From NCBI GenBank assembly GCA_018389105.1, contig JACATO010002450.1, positions 752,501-816,500 of the forward strand: a stretch of DNA of 64,000 nucleotides, read 5' to 3'. The position numbers and the translations under genes are program-made. The first letter of the stretch is position 1. Every line of letters starts with the position of its first letter. A model generated the notes under the pieces. That model saw nothing but the letters and a program-made list of their open reading frames with translations. It was not told where the DNA came from and searched no databases. Source of the stretch: Nautilus pompilius. Taxonomy: Eukaryota > Mollusca > Cephalopoda > Nautilida > Nautilidae. This document shows, piece by piece, positions 12,138-23,448 of this stretch.

Positions 12138-14644
12138 AAGCAAAGTTAATATCACTTCGCTTATAAGTGAAAAAAATCTTATCTCCCTTGTTTAAGAAAA
12201 GCTTTCATTCGGGTTTTTGATTTTTTTTAAATTATGAAAGAAGTATAAAGATAGATGCTTACATAAATGTAAAAGGAATATTAATAATGTTTTTTATGCA
12301 AGACCAAAAAAAATAAAATTCTTATGCAACAACAATAAATGTTGTTGTAATTCAGAATCTGACTTGCATATTCTGAATATCTGACAATGTCACAATATGA
12401 ACTTTTTGCATAAAAATATCTGGCCAGTCAACAGCAGCACAAATTGCTTTAAGCACACAGGTTTTAAATAAAAAAAAAAACAAACAAAAATATACAAATA
12501 TATACTGTGGAGAATGAGAAAAGGGTGAGCAATTATAACCAAGAAAATTAAAGGAAAGGGAAGGCAAAAATTTATCAGAAAAATGAAAAGACAGAGTGAA
12601 TTTAGCAATAAATGATTAGACATGCTCAGAACTTATCAGATTAATCTCCTGGTTTTAGCTATGCACCAAGAAAGGGGAGTATAAAAATAACCCTATTAAT
12701 GATTTTATTTTTTAAATTAAAAACTGATGTCTCCACTGCAAAGGAATTGTAGGGTGGGTAGATCTCTGTTTAATTTTTCACCTTTCAGTAAATAACCAAA
12801 TTAATGGGAGCTCTATTTTACTTTCAATGCAGATCACCACAGACATTGGAGCAAAGTCTGGCTGTCTGAAATGGTTAGACACAGGGATGTCAACAAGTGC
12901 ATGGAAGTTATTTACTTCAACTAGCTAAAGATTCACGCATAAGTAGGATGAATTCATCAAGAAGCCTGTGTTATGAGAGGCAAAGACGTGTGCTGAATGT
13001 TAATATACAACTGTTTTGTTCAGAAAAGCAAACAAACATTCTGAACAAATTTGATTATATTTTCAATCCTTGTAGAACCGTGTAAGGGAATTTAATTAGA
13101 AAAGAGAGAAGGGGGATGTCAGATTTAAGTCTTCTTTTCTTTTGCTTGTTTTTTAGTTATGGAGAGAAATTGGATTTTTGAAAACTAAACTCTAGAATAC
13201 CATGGAAAATTTATGCCAGTGTTATACTTGTAAGTACAAATAATTCAGGGACACAAAATGGTAATAATTGAAGAAGAGAAATTACACAGAACAAGAAGTA
13301 ATTTTAGAAAAGTTAAGTGAGAATCAATTATTGCAAACATACTTTAATATTTTATTATTAGTTACATATCACTTAAAACCATTAGATGTATAGAACAACT
13401 ATTGTAAGGAAATCTAGAAGTTTAGGCAGAAAACAAAAGAAATGAATTAGGTTTATTATTATTATCATCATACTTCATAAGTCCACTCATCCAGAAAAAG
13501 ATCTGAATGAATTTTCTTCCCAAAAAAATTTGACTAAATTTTAATTTAGTGATTCTTTTTAAAAAAAAAAACTGCTATTGTAATTTTTTCTGACTTTTTT
13601 ATTATTGTGTCCTATTTTAGAACCTGAGGTTATTTCATTAATCCTAATGAATAGCCAGAGTCTCCACCCAAAGCAACAAATTAATTCCTTTCACTCATCT
13701 AAAAAAAATTTTTTTTTTTTACAAATCGATATAATTAACTTTTATAGTAATGACATCAAACCAAAGCAGCAAAGAGTATTTTGTTTTCATTCTCCATTAA
13801 ACGCAGATAGACTGGTGGATTATGTTTAACAATGCCATGCTTGAATTATTACTAATAAATTGATGATTGATTACTGGTGAAGAGGTTACTGTTAGGAATA
13901 CGTAATTGATTTTTTCAATTTTTAAAAGTAGAAGTAATTTGGTAATGGATATTACTCAGATAAAAGCTTAATGCAGTGTAAATAATATTTTTAAAAAATA
14001 TTAAAATAGAGGAGAAAAGGAAACCAAAAGTTTCCATAAATTCTTAATTAAAATACAAAAGGTTAGGGTATATAAAAATAAGAACTAAAGTTTTCCCAAC
14101 CACAAAACATTGAACTTCTTCAATTGAAGACTTCCTAAAGAAGATATAAACCTTATAAATCAGATAACTTTTCTTTTTTTTTTAAAAAAAAAAAGATAAA
14201 ATTGGTATAAAAGCTAGGAAATACATTTTACTCTATATGGTCATCAACACTGCTAAACAACCAAAATATGCAATGAATATGAATGATATATTAGTCATAG
14301 ATATCTTCCTGTCCAATGTGTAGCAGGAAAACAGTTTTGTACAAATGGCTGAAAAACCACATTAAATATTAATTGATGACAAACATTTTAGCAAAGCTGA
14401 AGACCTCAAATAAATAAAATGAAAATCATTCCAGAAACACTAGATGAGAGGTTTAGCAGTTTCATTCTGAGTACTTAAACTTATGTGTGCCTTTTTGTTT
14501 AAAAATATTACATTAATAATAAAAATACAAAATTTGACAGAAATTTTGTAATAACAATATTATTTAAGTTAATGTTTGCATATTTCATAAACATATCATA
14601 AAAACAACTCAGCAGCAAGATTTTATATGCAACAAGTTTCCAAA
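12138..14644. other. Long non-coding stretch, no gene seen
   Basis: AT-rich, with A/T homopolymer runs at about 13560, 13705 and 14175. Open frames of 60-77 codons on both strands lack any family motif. Confidence 0.5.
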
Positions 14645-14765
14645 TGTACATGTTTTTTTCAGTTATCTCAAGATACTAAAGACACATATATACACCACAT
14701 CATTATACTTGTGACAAAAATTACTAACTCAATTACTGCAGTGAGTTCTGTAGCAAAACACCAAA
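14645..14765 (+). mobile_element. SINE body fragment (second SINE family)
   Basis: The segment starting CAGTTATCTCAAGATACT, then ACACATATATACACCACATC, ATACTTGTGAC, ACTAACTC and TGCAGTGAGTTCTGTAGCAA, matches the body of the minus-strand SINE at 22429-22582 over more than 100 bases. It lacks the tRNA-like head. The match extends well into the body, suggesting a retained internal domain. Confidence 0.7.
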
Positions 14766-16190
14766 GTTTCCAAATGTTCAAACTAAATGACATTTCTGAT
14801 ATACAGTATTTGTCTTCATTTTCATATATATATTCATTTTACAGAACAGTTAGAATTTGCCTAAAAACTCTTCCTAGCATCTTCAATGAGGGAATCAAAC
14901 AATTTTAAAATGGCAACAAAATTTATCATTTTTTGTCCAATCTTTCATCCAAACACATTCAAAATATTCCAAGATTGTCTAAGGCTGGCATAAAAGTCTG
15001 TTGGCAACATATGGTCTGATTCACAATGAGCAATTGAGAACTATTACTTTTTTCTTCAAGAGCAGTTGAAACTAACAAAATGGCTTTCAAGACAACTCTC
15101 CAACTGGATAAATAAAGCTGCTAAATATTAAATATATATATTAAAAACATTTTTTATAAAAAAAGGGTTATAATAATAAATTGGTGCTTAAAAAAGTTAT
15201 TTTCTGCTGCCACAGAGTTGAGCTTGCTGGTCATTCTGAAATGGAATGGTTCTGATGCTGAGACTGCTTTAGTGTGGATGCAATTTTAAAGAAAAGATTT
15301 TTTTAAAGAAAGAAAAAGGATCTAACGTGTGTCTCACTTAATTTAAAAGTTTCCTCTGCTACCATCTAACTCTTCAAGCAATGGGCACTGGCAGAAATGC
15401 CCTATTTCTGAAAAAGTCTGTTTATTTAAGATTATCTTTGACTATATATATATAGTAAAATAAATAAAGAAAACCAAAAATACCATATATATGAACTTAA
15501 AAAACAAACAACTCTTCCCCCCAAAGAAAAACTAAAACCTGGCCAAAAATTCTGGAATATTCTATGATATTTTTAATACGTTTCAAATATGTTATTTGTC
15601 CCACCCAAAAAACCCAGCAAATAAAGCACCATTTCTTTTTAAATTTATTCATTTGACGATAAGTGTATTCAAAAAAATTTTTTTTTGTGCAATGCCAGTC
15701 GTGTGCTTTCCAAACTAGTGAATCTTCATTCTAAAACCTGTAAACTCTACTTCTGAATACAACAACAACAAAAATCTGCATATTTAAGTGCTAGGCCTAT
15801 CCTACAAATATAACTAATTTGCATATTATTAATTATTTCGTGTTACATGTAAAACTTGTATTATTATTATTATTATTATTATTATTAGTATAAGGGGTCT
15901 TCATCTTTAGTAATATGTATTTGGGAAAATTCCTGAATTCCAGTCTTGAAATGGTTTTTCAGGCCATATGGAATGACCAACTAATTACACTTGTCTATAT
16001 GCAAACATTATTTTGTAGAATTAGATGGTTAATTTGGGATTCAGTAATCTTTCTATGCCACTATAATGTTTTGTTGGCTGTTTTTACAGATCCTTTAGCA
16101 TTGAGTACTCTATTTTTTTTCTTTTGGTGACCAAGTGGTTTGTTCTTGTCTTGAACCTATGACTAGCTTGCTGAGTTTTTTTGATATCAC
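14766..16190. other. Non-coding stretch with ATT microsatellite
   Basis: A TTA/ATT trinucleotide repeat occupies about 15860-15887, and a TA run sits near 15441. No gene is recognisable. A 71-codon frame at 15915-16130 has no family features. Confidence 0.55.
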
Positions 16191-16260
16191 ACTAGAGCCG
16201 TTCAACTGGAACCCAGCTGAGATAGCACTGTCAAGGTTTCATTCAAATGTCCCTAGTAAT
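16191..16260. repeat. Palindromic mini-element
   Basis: The left arm ACTAGAGCCGTTCAACTGGA plus ACCCAGCTGAGATAG is inverted relative to the right arm AAGGTTTCATTCAAATGTCC plus CTAGTA. It is one of six copies of the short palindrome family in this window. Confidence 0.7.
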
Positions 16261-17864
16261 TAAACCAACACCTAAGATCACTGTGCAACCAAAGAACATC
16301 TGTTACTTAAAGCTTTCTGTCCATTAACTAGAAAACCCAGGCATTGCTAACTCTAACATTCAATGTAACATCACTGTATACCTAAACAGTCCTCCTCTGG
16401 TGATAGTGATAAGGAAAAAGTGTCAAAATATAGCTTAATCAGTTATTTCTGTTACAACTACTAATGTGACAGAAACTGTCTGAACAAATCTTCTAATGTC
16501 TGAAAATAGCACATCCCCAATATCTTTCCATTATGAAATTAATTTTGTTTAGTTGTCCCCCCCTCCTTTGCTTTAAATCCTTTAGATTTGCAGTGTTGGT
16601 TGATCATTCTATACTTTAGTTTCTGTCAACCTAACTTAAACTCAGCCCACCAATTATAGTAATTAACATAAGTGCAGGAAAAGGTGATTAGAGAAAGTTC
16701 AGACATGTGCCCCAATAAACAGCTAAAAACATTAACCCAGTTTATTGGTGATGACTGACAATTTATCTACAGGTTAATTCATAATGCTAAGCAACCTGAA
16801 TAGCCAGTAAAAAATTAATGTATTCTAAGTTTCACTATATCATTTGCTAAATTAACTCAGTCAATGAGCGGCTTCACAATTTTCAGAGATGATGAAGACT
16901 TCAACCCTGAACCTAAGTCTCCTAACACAAGTTATGACGGTCACACATATGTAATGGACTCCACCAATGAGCAGCATAAATCAATCCTATGGAAGGTTTC
17001 ATTTTTTAAAAAAAAAGGTGTTTACATTCTAATCAAAGATAATTAACACCAAAAACAAATATAAGACAAAGCATGAAACAATTTTTCTTATGTTACTGGT
17101 GTGCATTAGTCCCATCGACAACTTGCTAGTTATATGACAGAAAAATTTTAACTGCTACAAAATTCAACTGATTACAGAAAAAATTATATGAAGTTGCAAG
17201 AAACGCAAAAAGTTCTGAAAAACAATGCCAAGCTATGTGATATTAGAAACTTTAGTTTATCCAGACCAAGATTCAGAAACTAACTGAAAAATGGTAGATA
17301 ACATGGACTAAAGATAGATAGTTTGGCCATTTCCTATCTCTTAAATAGTAACTAATGAACCTATATTTCAGGCATTTTGTCCCTGCTACCATCATCAGGA
17401 TTTAGAAGAACTAAACATACTGATGCTAATTTTCACTAGATTTTTTCTATCTTGTTGGATTCCATAAGTGCCCTCAACTGGTTTGGACCCCTCAAAACTA
17501 AGCAAGCTTCTAGAGAGGCTCTGTATACATTAAATGATTTTGATTTTGATAAAAGGTTTCCACTTTTCCAATGTTAGAGCAGATTGATATCTACATTATA
17601 AAGATCCAGGTAATGACTAATATGATTTTTGGCCAAAATAGTAGTTGGTAAATGCTTTAATAATTGAGTCTTATTGGTCCAGCTGATGTTCTTCAGTAGC
17701 CCCATATTTACTCCATATTAACCAGCAAACAATAATATACAATAAAATAAATTCAAAGTGAAAATTCTCAAAATCAAAAGTGCATAGCAATTTCATTGAT
17801 GGCATACAACACAATAAATCTTCATTGCTTCATAAAACAAAGCTGATCCAAATAATCTTGCAAA
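16261..17864. other. Non-coding stretch, no gene seen
   Basis: AT-rich. The 60-codon frame at 16864-17046 is unremarkable. No repeat was recognised. Confidence 0.45.
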
Positions 17865-18000
17865 TACTGAATTTACCGATATGGATTTTAGACAAATGAG
17901 TGAAGACTAGATGGAAGTTTTAAAATAATTAAGGGTTTCAGTCATGTGAACAGTAGCAAATTATTTTGGTTATCTGCAGTTTAAAACACTCATAGTGTAT
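17865..18000 (+). mobile_element. LINE ORF2 C-terminal fragment
   Basis: Frame-shifting translation gives a RLDGSFKIIKGFSHVNSSKLF segment (shown in part: FKIIKGFSHVNSSK), which follows the RGDLIEVFKI...GFD block just after the reverse transcriptase of jockey/CR1-like non-LTR retrotransposons. Nucleotide similarity to 53.1-53.2 kb (GAACAGTAGCAAATT versus GAACAATAGCAAATT) supports a shared origin. It is a short, 5'-truncated, heavily decayed copy that ends where the next SINE begins. Confidence 0.5.
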
Positions 18001-18004
18001 TTGT

Positions 18005-18230
18005 CCAATGGTTAGCCTACTTGATTGCTATGATAAAAAAAACAAACACCTTGTTTGCTTCCAATGGAAACACTTTTTGGCAAACCAACTAATGTAGTTT
18101 CTTATATTCCCCACCAGCCAGCTATGTGGCTTTCCTCCCAAATTGGAGAATAGAGAGCTCAGTAGAGATTTCAATGCCAGAAGTGCCAGAGACCACATGA
18201 CACTATACTCCCTAACTTGATATTTTTTAA
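18005..18230 (+). mobile_element. tRNA-derived SINE, old copy
   Basis: The head GGTTAGCCTACTTGATTGCT and the boxes CCACCAGCCAGCTATGTGGC and GAGAGCTCAGTAGAGATTT match the copies at 7.1 and 25.2 kb. It lies 3' of the LINE fragment and 5' of the Tc1 element. Confidence 0.65.
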
Positions 18231-18314
18231 AAAAATGTAATTACATGTACTAGTAGTGGTGACTGATAGTCATAATACAAATCATTTTAAAAATTGCAGT
18301 AATAAACTTCTCTA

Positions 18315-19775
18315 CAGATGCATCTCAAAAAATTAGAATATCATAGAAGATTTCAATATTTTTTGTCAGTTATTTCAGTAAGTGAAAATTGTATTATTCT
18401 AGACTCATTACATGTGAACTAAAATGTTTCAAGCATTTTTTAATTTTAATTTTGATAATTACGGCCTACAACTAAAAAAATTGAAAAAAAAAAACGTATC
18501 TCAAAAGATTAGAATATTCCATTTTGAGACACCCACTAACACCCTCCACAAGGAGAGTAAGCCACAGAAGGTCATTGCTGAAAGGGCTGACTGTTTGCAG
18601 AGTGCTGTATCAAAGCATATTCACGGGAAGTTGACTGGAAGGGAAAAGTGTTGTAGGAAAAGGTGCACAAGCAAGAGGGATGACCGCAGCTTTGAGAGGA
18701 TTGTCAAGCAAAGCCGATTCAAGAACTTGGGAGAGCTTCACAAGGAGTGGACTGAGGCTGGAGTCAGTGCATCAAGAGCCACCACACACAGACGTGTCCA
18801 GGAAATGGGCTACAAGTGTCGCATTTCTAGTGTCAAGCCACTCCTGAACCAGAGACAACATCAGACGTGTCTTACCTTTGCTAAGGAGAAAAAGAACTGG
18901 ACCATTGCTCAGTGGTCTAAAGTCCTCTTTTCAGATGAAAGTAAATTTTGCATTTCATTTTGAAATCAAGGTCCCACAGTCTGGAGGAAAAGTGGAGAGG
19001 AACAGAATCCAAGTTGCTTGAAGTCCAGTGTGAAGTTTCCACAGTCGGTGATGATTTGGGGTGCCATCTCATCTCCTGGTGTTGGTCCACTGTGTTTTAT
19101 CAAGTCCAAAGTCAACGCAGCCATCTACCAGGAGATATTAGTGCACTCCATGCTTCCGTCTGCTGACAAGCTTTATGGAGATGCTGATTTCCTTTTCCAG
19201 CAGGACTTGGCACCTGCCAACAGTGCAAAAACTACTAATGACTGGTTTGCTGACCATGGTATTACTGTGCTTGATTGGCCAGCCAACTCACCTGACCTGA
19301 ACCCCATAGAGAATCTATGGAGTATTGTCAAGAGGAAGATGAGAGACACCAGACCCAACAATACAGATCAGCTGAAGGCTGCTATCAAAGCAACTTGGAC
19401 TTCCATAACACCTCAGCAGTGCCACAGGCTGATCGCCTCCATTCCATGCCGCATTGATGCAGTGATTCATGCAAAAGGAGCCCTGACCAAGTATTGAGTG
19501 CATAAATGAACATACTTTTCAGAAGTTCAACATTTCTATATTATAAATCCTTTCTTTTTTTAATGATCTTATGAAATATTCTAATATTTTGAAATAGTGG
19601 ATTTTTGATTTTCATGAGCTGTAAGCCGTAATCATCAAAATTAAAATAAAAAAAGGCTTGAAATATTTCAATTTGTGTGTAATGAATCTAGAATATATGA
19701 AAGTTTCACTGTTTGAATTAAATTATGGAAAAAATTAACTCTTCCACGATATTCTAATTTTTTGAGATGCACCTG
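18315..19775 (+). mobile_element. Tc1-like transposon, nearly intact, 1461 bp
   Basis: The element starts CAGATGCATCTCAAAAAATT and ends with the inverted equivalent (reverse complement CAGGTGCATCTCAAAAAATT), flanked on both sides by TA (18313-18314 and 19776-19777). The inverted repeats can be followed inward for roughly 200 bases. Each carries the motif twice (an outer CTCAAAAAATTAGAATATC and an inner form near 18500 and near 19580), which is the IR/DR arrangement known from Sleeping Beauty-type Tc1 elements. The interior encodes one DD34E transposase (separate entry). The ends agree closely, so insertion is recent compared with every other element here. Confidence 0.93.
18540..19497 (+). 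pseudogene. Tc1 transposase (DD34E), one internal stop
   Basis: The single reading frame runs through the paired-type HTH region (AERADCLQSAVSKHI, then a GRKR-like basic stretch and ASRATTHRRVQEMGYKCR) into the DDE domain. The catalytic residues are D in FSDESKF, D in FQQDLAPA and E in NSPDLNPIENLW, with exactly 34 residues between the last two. A TGA at 18961-18963 interrupts the frame just after KFCISF, where close relatives as I remember them have glycine (GGA). The frame stays open on either side, so one base change could explain it. APANSAK replaces the usual APAH block, altering a conserved histidine. The upstream frame runs into the terminal repeat, so the N-terminal start is uncertain. 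As it stands the copy is presumed inactive; it could still be mobilised in trans. Confidence 0.9.
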
Positions 19776-22428
19776 TACACTTACTGGCCTTGCGTAACCA
19801 ATGATGCCTTCCTAGCTTCTTATAATGTATACTATATGCATGTACGTCACCAGAAAAATCATCTGCATAACATTTTACATGAATACCCATACAAAGTCAA
19901 GGCATTTGTTCTAAAGATCATCCATTTTTAAAGGATATTGTATTTTAGAATTTCCTTCACAGAACTCAAATTTTAATGATTAATGGGGAAAAGAAGAAAA
20001 AAAACAAAACAAAAAGCAAATGAAGTTTGTACACTTACATTATGCTTATTTGAATGTCTATCTATGGCAGCTTTTACTATTTTCTTGTTGAACTTTCTCT
20101 GAGGTTCTTTAGAAAGAAGTGTCAGGCTGTTTTAGACTGAGAAAAATAAACAAATTTATGAGATATGAAAAAAGAAAAAACCTAAAACAGTTTCAAAAGG
20201 AGAGAACACATATACAAATAAATTTTTAAGATGAGCTAATTATACTTCATGGCAAAAGAAAAAAATACATGCCGATTTAATAATTTGTAAAAGTAAACTT
20301 TACCACTGCTGGTGATGACGACTAAGTCAAATGATCAATTATTTTTTTTAAAAAGATACATCCACAGATTACCTCAGATAAGAGAATGATAAGAATGAAA
20401 TACAGTAAAAATGAATAATAAAAATTAAAATAAAATTCAAAATTTCTTAAAATTGATTAACCAGTTTATCAGATTTTAATTATTAAAATTATAAAGAAAA
20501 GATCAAAATTACCTGGTTAACTTTTGGACTAGTATCATCTTTGTTTTTGGGACATAGCAGCTCATTTTCTAGCAAAATGTTGATATGTTGATGCAAACAC
20601 TCAAAAAACAACAACAACATTATGGAATCCATGTGATGATTTAATTAATCATCATTTAGCATAAGACCCTTTTATCATGAACTATGTCCCAAAGACAAGA
20701 CCTGTTAATTGACTCAACAAGAAAAAAAAAAAAAATGCAGACCAACAGTAGACAGAATTTTTCAAAATTTTTTGCCAACTTCTAATAAGAGTTTTTTTTG
20801 CAAAGAGAATTTTTAAATAACAAAAAGAATCATTTTTACAGCCAAAAAACATTTAAGATATAGAAATTTAAAAATATATATATATATAAAACTGCCTTCT
20901 ACAGCAAAAAAGGTAATATAATGTGGTACTTTCTGCCAAAAATTGATGTATAACATCATAGGAAGGTCAATTACTGCTTACAGTTGGCAAAATTTTATAA
21001 TTATCATGAAGAAATTTATTCAGAGAATTTAAATCATGATTTCCTGCTTTAAGAAAAAAAAAGTCCATTAATTTGCTGATTGACAAATTTAAAATTCAGA
21101 TACTTTGTGGCTTTAGCAATCAGTCCATGACAGATTTGTATTTTTCCACAAAAAACACTGAAACACTCAGTTTTATAAGCAATGCTTCTACATTTTTCCA
21201 ACTCTTATATTAAAATAAAGTGAGAGATGCTGACAATCAGTTTCATAAACTAGACGATGATTCAAGTACTATAGTTTTTGCTTTTGCTTTGTTACATATA
21301 ATTCCACAAAATAAAACAAAGTTTTTCTTCTGAAACACCAAAGTAAGGTTAGGTCAGGGTTAGTAGAGGTATAACATTGACAATGGAAACACAATGGAAA
21401 CCACAGTACAACTCTCAAAGATAAGATGATGATAATTTTCAGCACTGTTTGTTTAGATCTGCCACTGACAGAAGGAAAACAGTAATATAAGTCTGGAAAT
21501 ATCCCCTTATACTTTGTACATATTCAAAATCTTATTGCAAAACATTCTTAAATTAGAAGCCATCCTTGTATAGGAAACATCTGGTATTCAGAGGAGTTTT
21601 TTTGAAAATGTATATGGAGAGGCTGCTCTTAAATTTACACTTATTCCGAAAAATTATTTATACATTAACAGCCCTAATTTTGGACTGTTATAATAATAAT
21701 TTTTAAAAAAAGTATTGTGTGATCAAACTTCTTAAAAACTTATTGTAACTCATTTTGCTGTATATACATATTTTCCTAACTGCCATTATGCTAATCTATG
21801 TGCTGCTGCACTATTAAATCAGTGGTTTTATAATTGAGCTCTTAATGACCCACCTTTTCCTTTTTACCTTTTCTCTTTTTTATCCCACATATCTCTCTAA
21901 AGAACTTCATCTTTTTAAGTTGATGAAGGCAAAACTTTCATATTTTTTTTCCTATCTATCACATTGATATGCTATCCATGGAAATATGGACACACCAGTT
22001 TATCCTTTCTTGTATTCATTCATAATAACATAAAAAGGAATATTAATGAAAGCTTTCAGTAAGCAGTATTACATATAAATGTAGTTTGTGGTGTTGAAAA
22101 ATGTCATTTGTTTAAGGATAAATGGCCACACTTAACTACCACCCAAAATAATATTACGTTGGACATGCTGGCACAGATGACACCATCCATCAAAATAACA
22201 TGGTGACAAGTCAGTTATTTTGAGAAGTTTTGATCATGGTCACTTCTATGAGTTTGCAGAGCCTTACAAGTCAAGAGCTAGCAACAAAAAAGAAACTGAC
22301 ATTAAAGGAATGATGCATAAAATAAATAAAAGTATTAAAATAAAGATAATTAAATAAAAGTATACTGGCAATTTCAGAAGAGAACATTCATCTTAAGCAA
22401 TGCATTTCCATGAACAATTATAATACAG
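19776..22428. other. Long non-coding stretch, no gene seen
   Basis: AT-rich with frequent A and T runs and a TA run at about 20875-20888. Nothing resembling a gene or a named repeat was seen. Confidence 0.5.
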
Positions 22429-22582
22429 AGGTTTTGCTACAGAACTCACTGCAATATCTGTAATAGAGTTAGTACCTTTCTGTCACAAGTAGAATGATGT
22501 GTTGTATGTATGTATGTGTTTACAGTATCTCAAGATACTGTAGACAACTAACGCTGATGGAGTGATTTGAACCAGGAATTTC
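22429..22582 (-). mobile_element. SINE copy, minus strand, head-to-head pair
   Basis: Reading leftward there is a tRNA-like head with the B-box-like motif GGTTCAAATCACTCCATCAG, the block CAGTATCTTGAGATACTG, then ACACATACATAC, CTACTTGTGACAGAAAG and TGCAGTGAGTTCTGTAGCAA. The same body recurs on the plus strand at 14645-14765. Confidence 0.75.
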
Positions 22583-22676
22583 AAGTTGCTAACCCACTAG
22601 TGCTACCAACCGGAAATTCCTGGTTCAAATCCCAGCATCAGCTGTCTACAGTATCTTGAGATACTGAAAACACATA
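22513..22676. repeat. Large inverted repeat, arms about 65 bp
   Basis: Arms at 22513-22582 and 22611-22676 are inverted relative to each other with few mismatches, separated by 28 bases. Each arm contains the near-palindrome CAGTATCTTGAGATACTG or its partner. It is explained by the two head-to-head SINEs. The transcript or single strand would fold into a long hairpin. Confidence 0.9.
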
Positions 22677-22760
22677 TATACAACTATAACACTGCACCCA
22701 ACTTCAAGATATTATTAAGTGGGAACTGAAGTTGGCAACAAATTCATTATAGTAGTCTCA
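22583..22760 (+). mobile_element. SINE copy, plus strand, head-to-head pair
   Basis: The B-box-like CCTGGTTCAAATCCCAGCAT is followed by GTCTACAGTATCTTGAGATA and ACACATATATACAAC, mirroring the neighbouring minus-strand copy. Downstream of about 22690 the body diverges from the other two copies. Confidence 0.7.
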
Positions 22761-23089
22761 CTAGCACTAGCTGGATTTAAACATATGAAGGTGTCCTAAG
22801 TCATATATCATGACTGTATAAACACATCCAAGGGCCTGATATTAAAAGTAAATCTAAAAAGCTCCCCAGGCACTTCAAAGGTTATACAGTGCATCTCAAT
22901 ATTAATAAGATAGGCAACCCATTAAGGTAGGAATCAAAGTTAATATATGGCTTCACATGCAAATTTGACAGATGTTAATTTTTACAGGAAGCATTTCACT
23001 GAAAGCATCCATGTTAAATATATCATTAAAGCACATACCTTTGAAATTTTTATCTGCCTTTCAAGTAATATTAGAAGCTACATAGAGTA
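22761..23089. other. Non-coding stretch, no gene seen
   Basis: No recognisable gene or repeat between the SINE pair and the MITE. Confidence 0.45.
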
Positions 23090-23448
23090 CAGTGATGGCC
23101 AAAATTATTGCATTACCACATGCTATTAAAGAAAATATTAAGAGTTCATACCTGTTACAATGCATAAATATATTTTTTGCATAATAAAGCCAATGAAGCA
23201 TTGTTATAATATTCATGGTGCTGCTGTACATCCTTATTTAGTTATTTATTGTGAAGATGCAATGAGTAATAAAGCAGTGAACTTAAATGTGTGTGCACTT
23301 TGCAACATTTTCTTGATTAAAAAGTATTATTTTAACATAAGTCAGACAAGTTATGAAAACTAAAATAAATATTGTATTAATCATGGAATAATTATATTTT
23401 TAAAAATCAGAATTAAATTTGCTAGTGCAATAATTTTACCTCCAACTG
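23090..23448. mobile_element. Tc1/mariner-type MITE, about 359 bp
   Basis: The left end CAGTGATGGCCAAAATTATT follows a TA. The right end, reverse complemented, reads CAGTTGGAGGTAAAATTATT, and both continue with GCA-TA. The interior shows no transposase homology; its 67-codon frame is unremarkable. CAGT termini and the TA at the left support the Tc1/mariner group. The right TA is degraded to TG. Confidence 0.6.
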
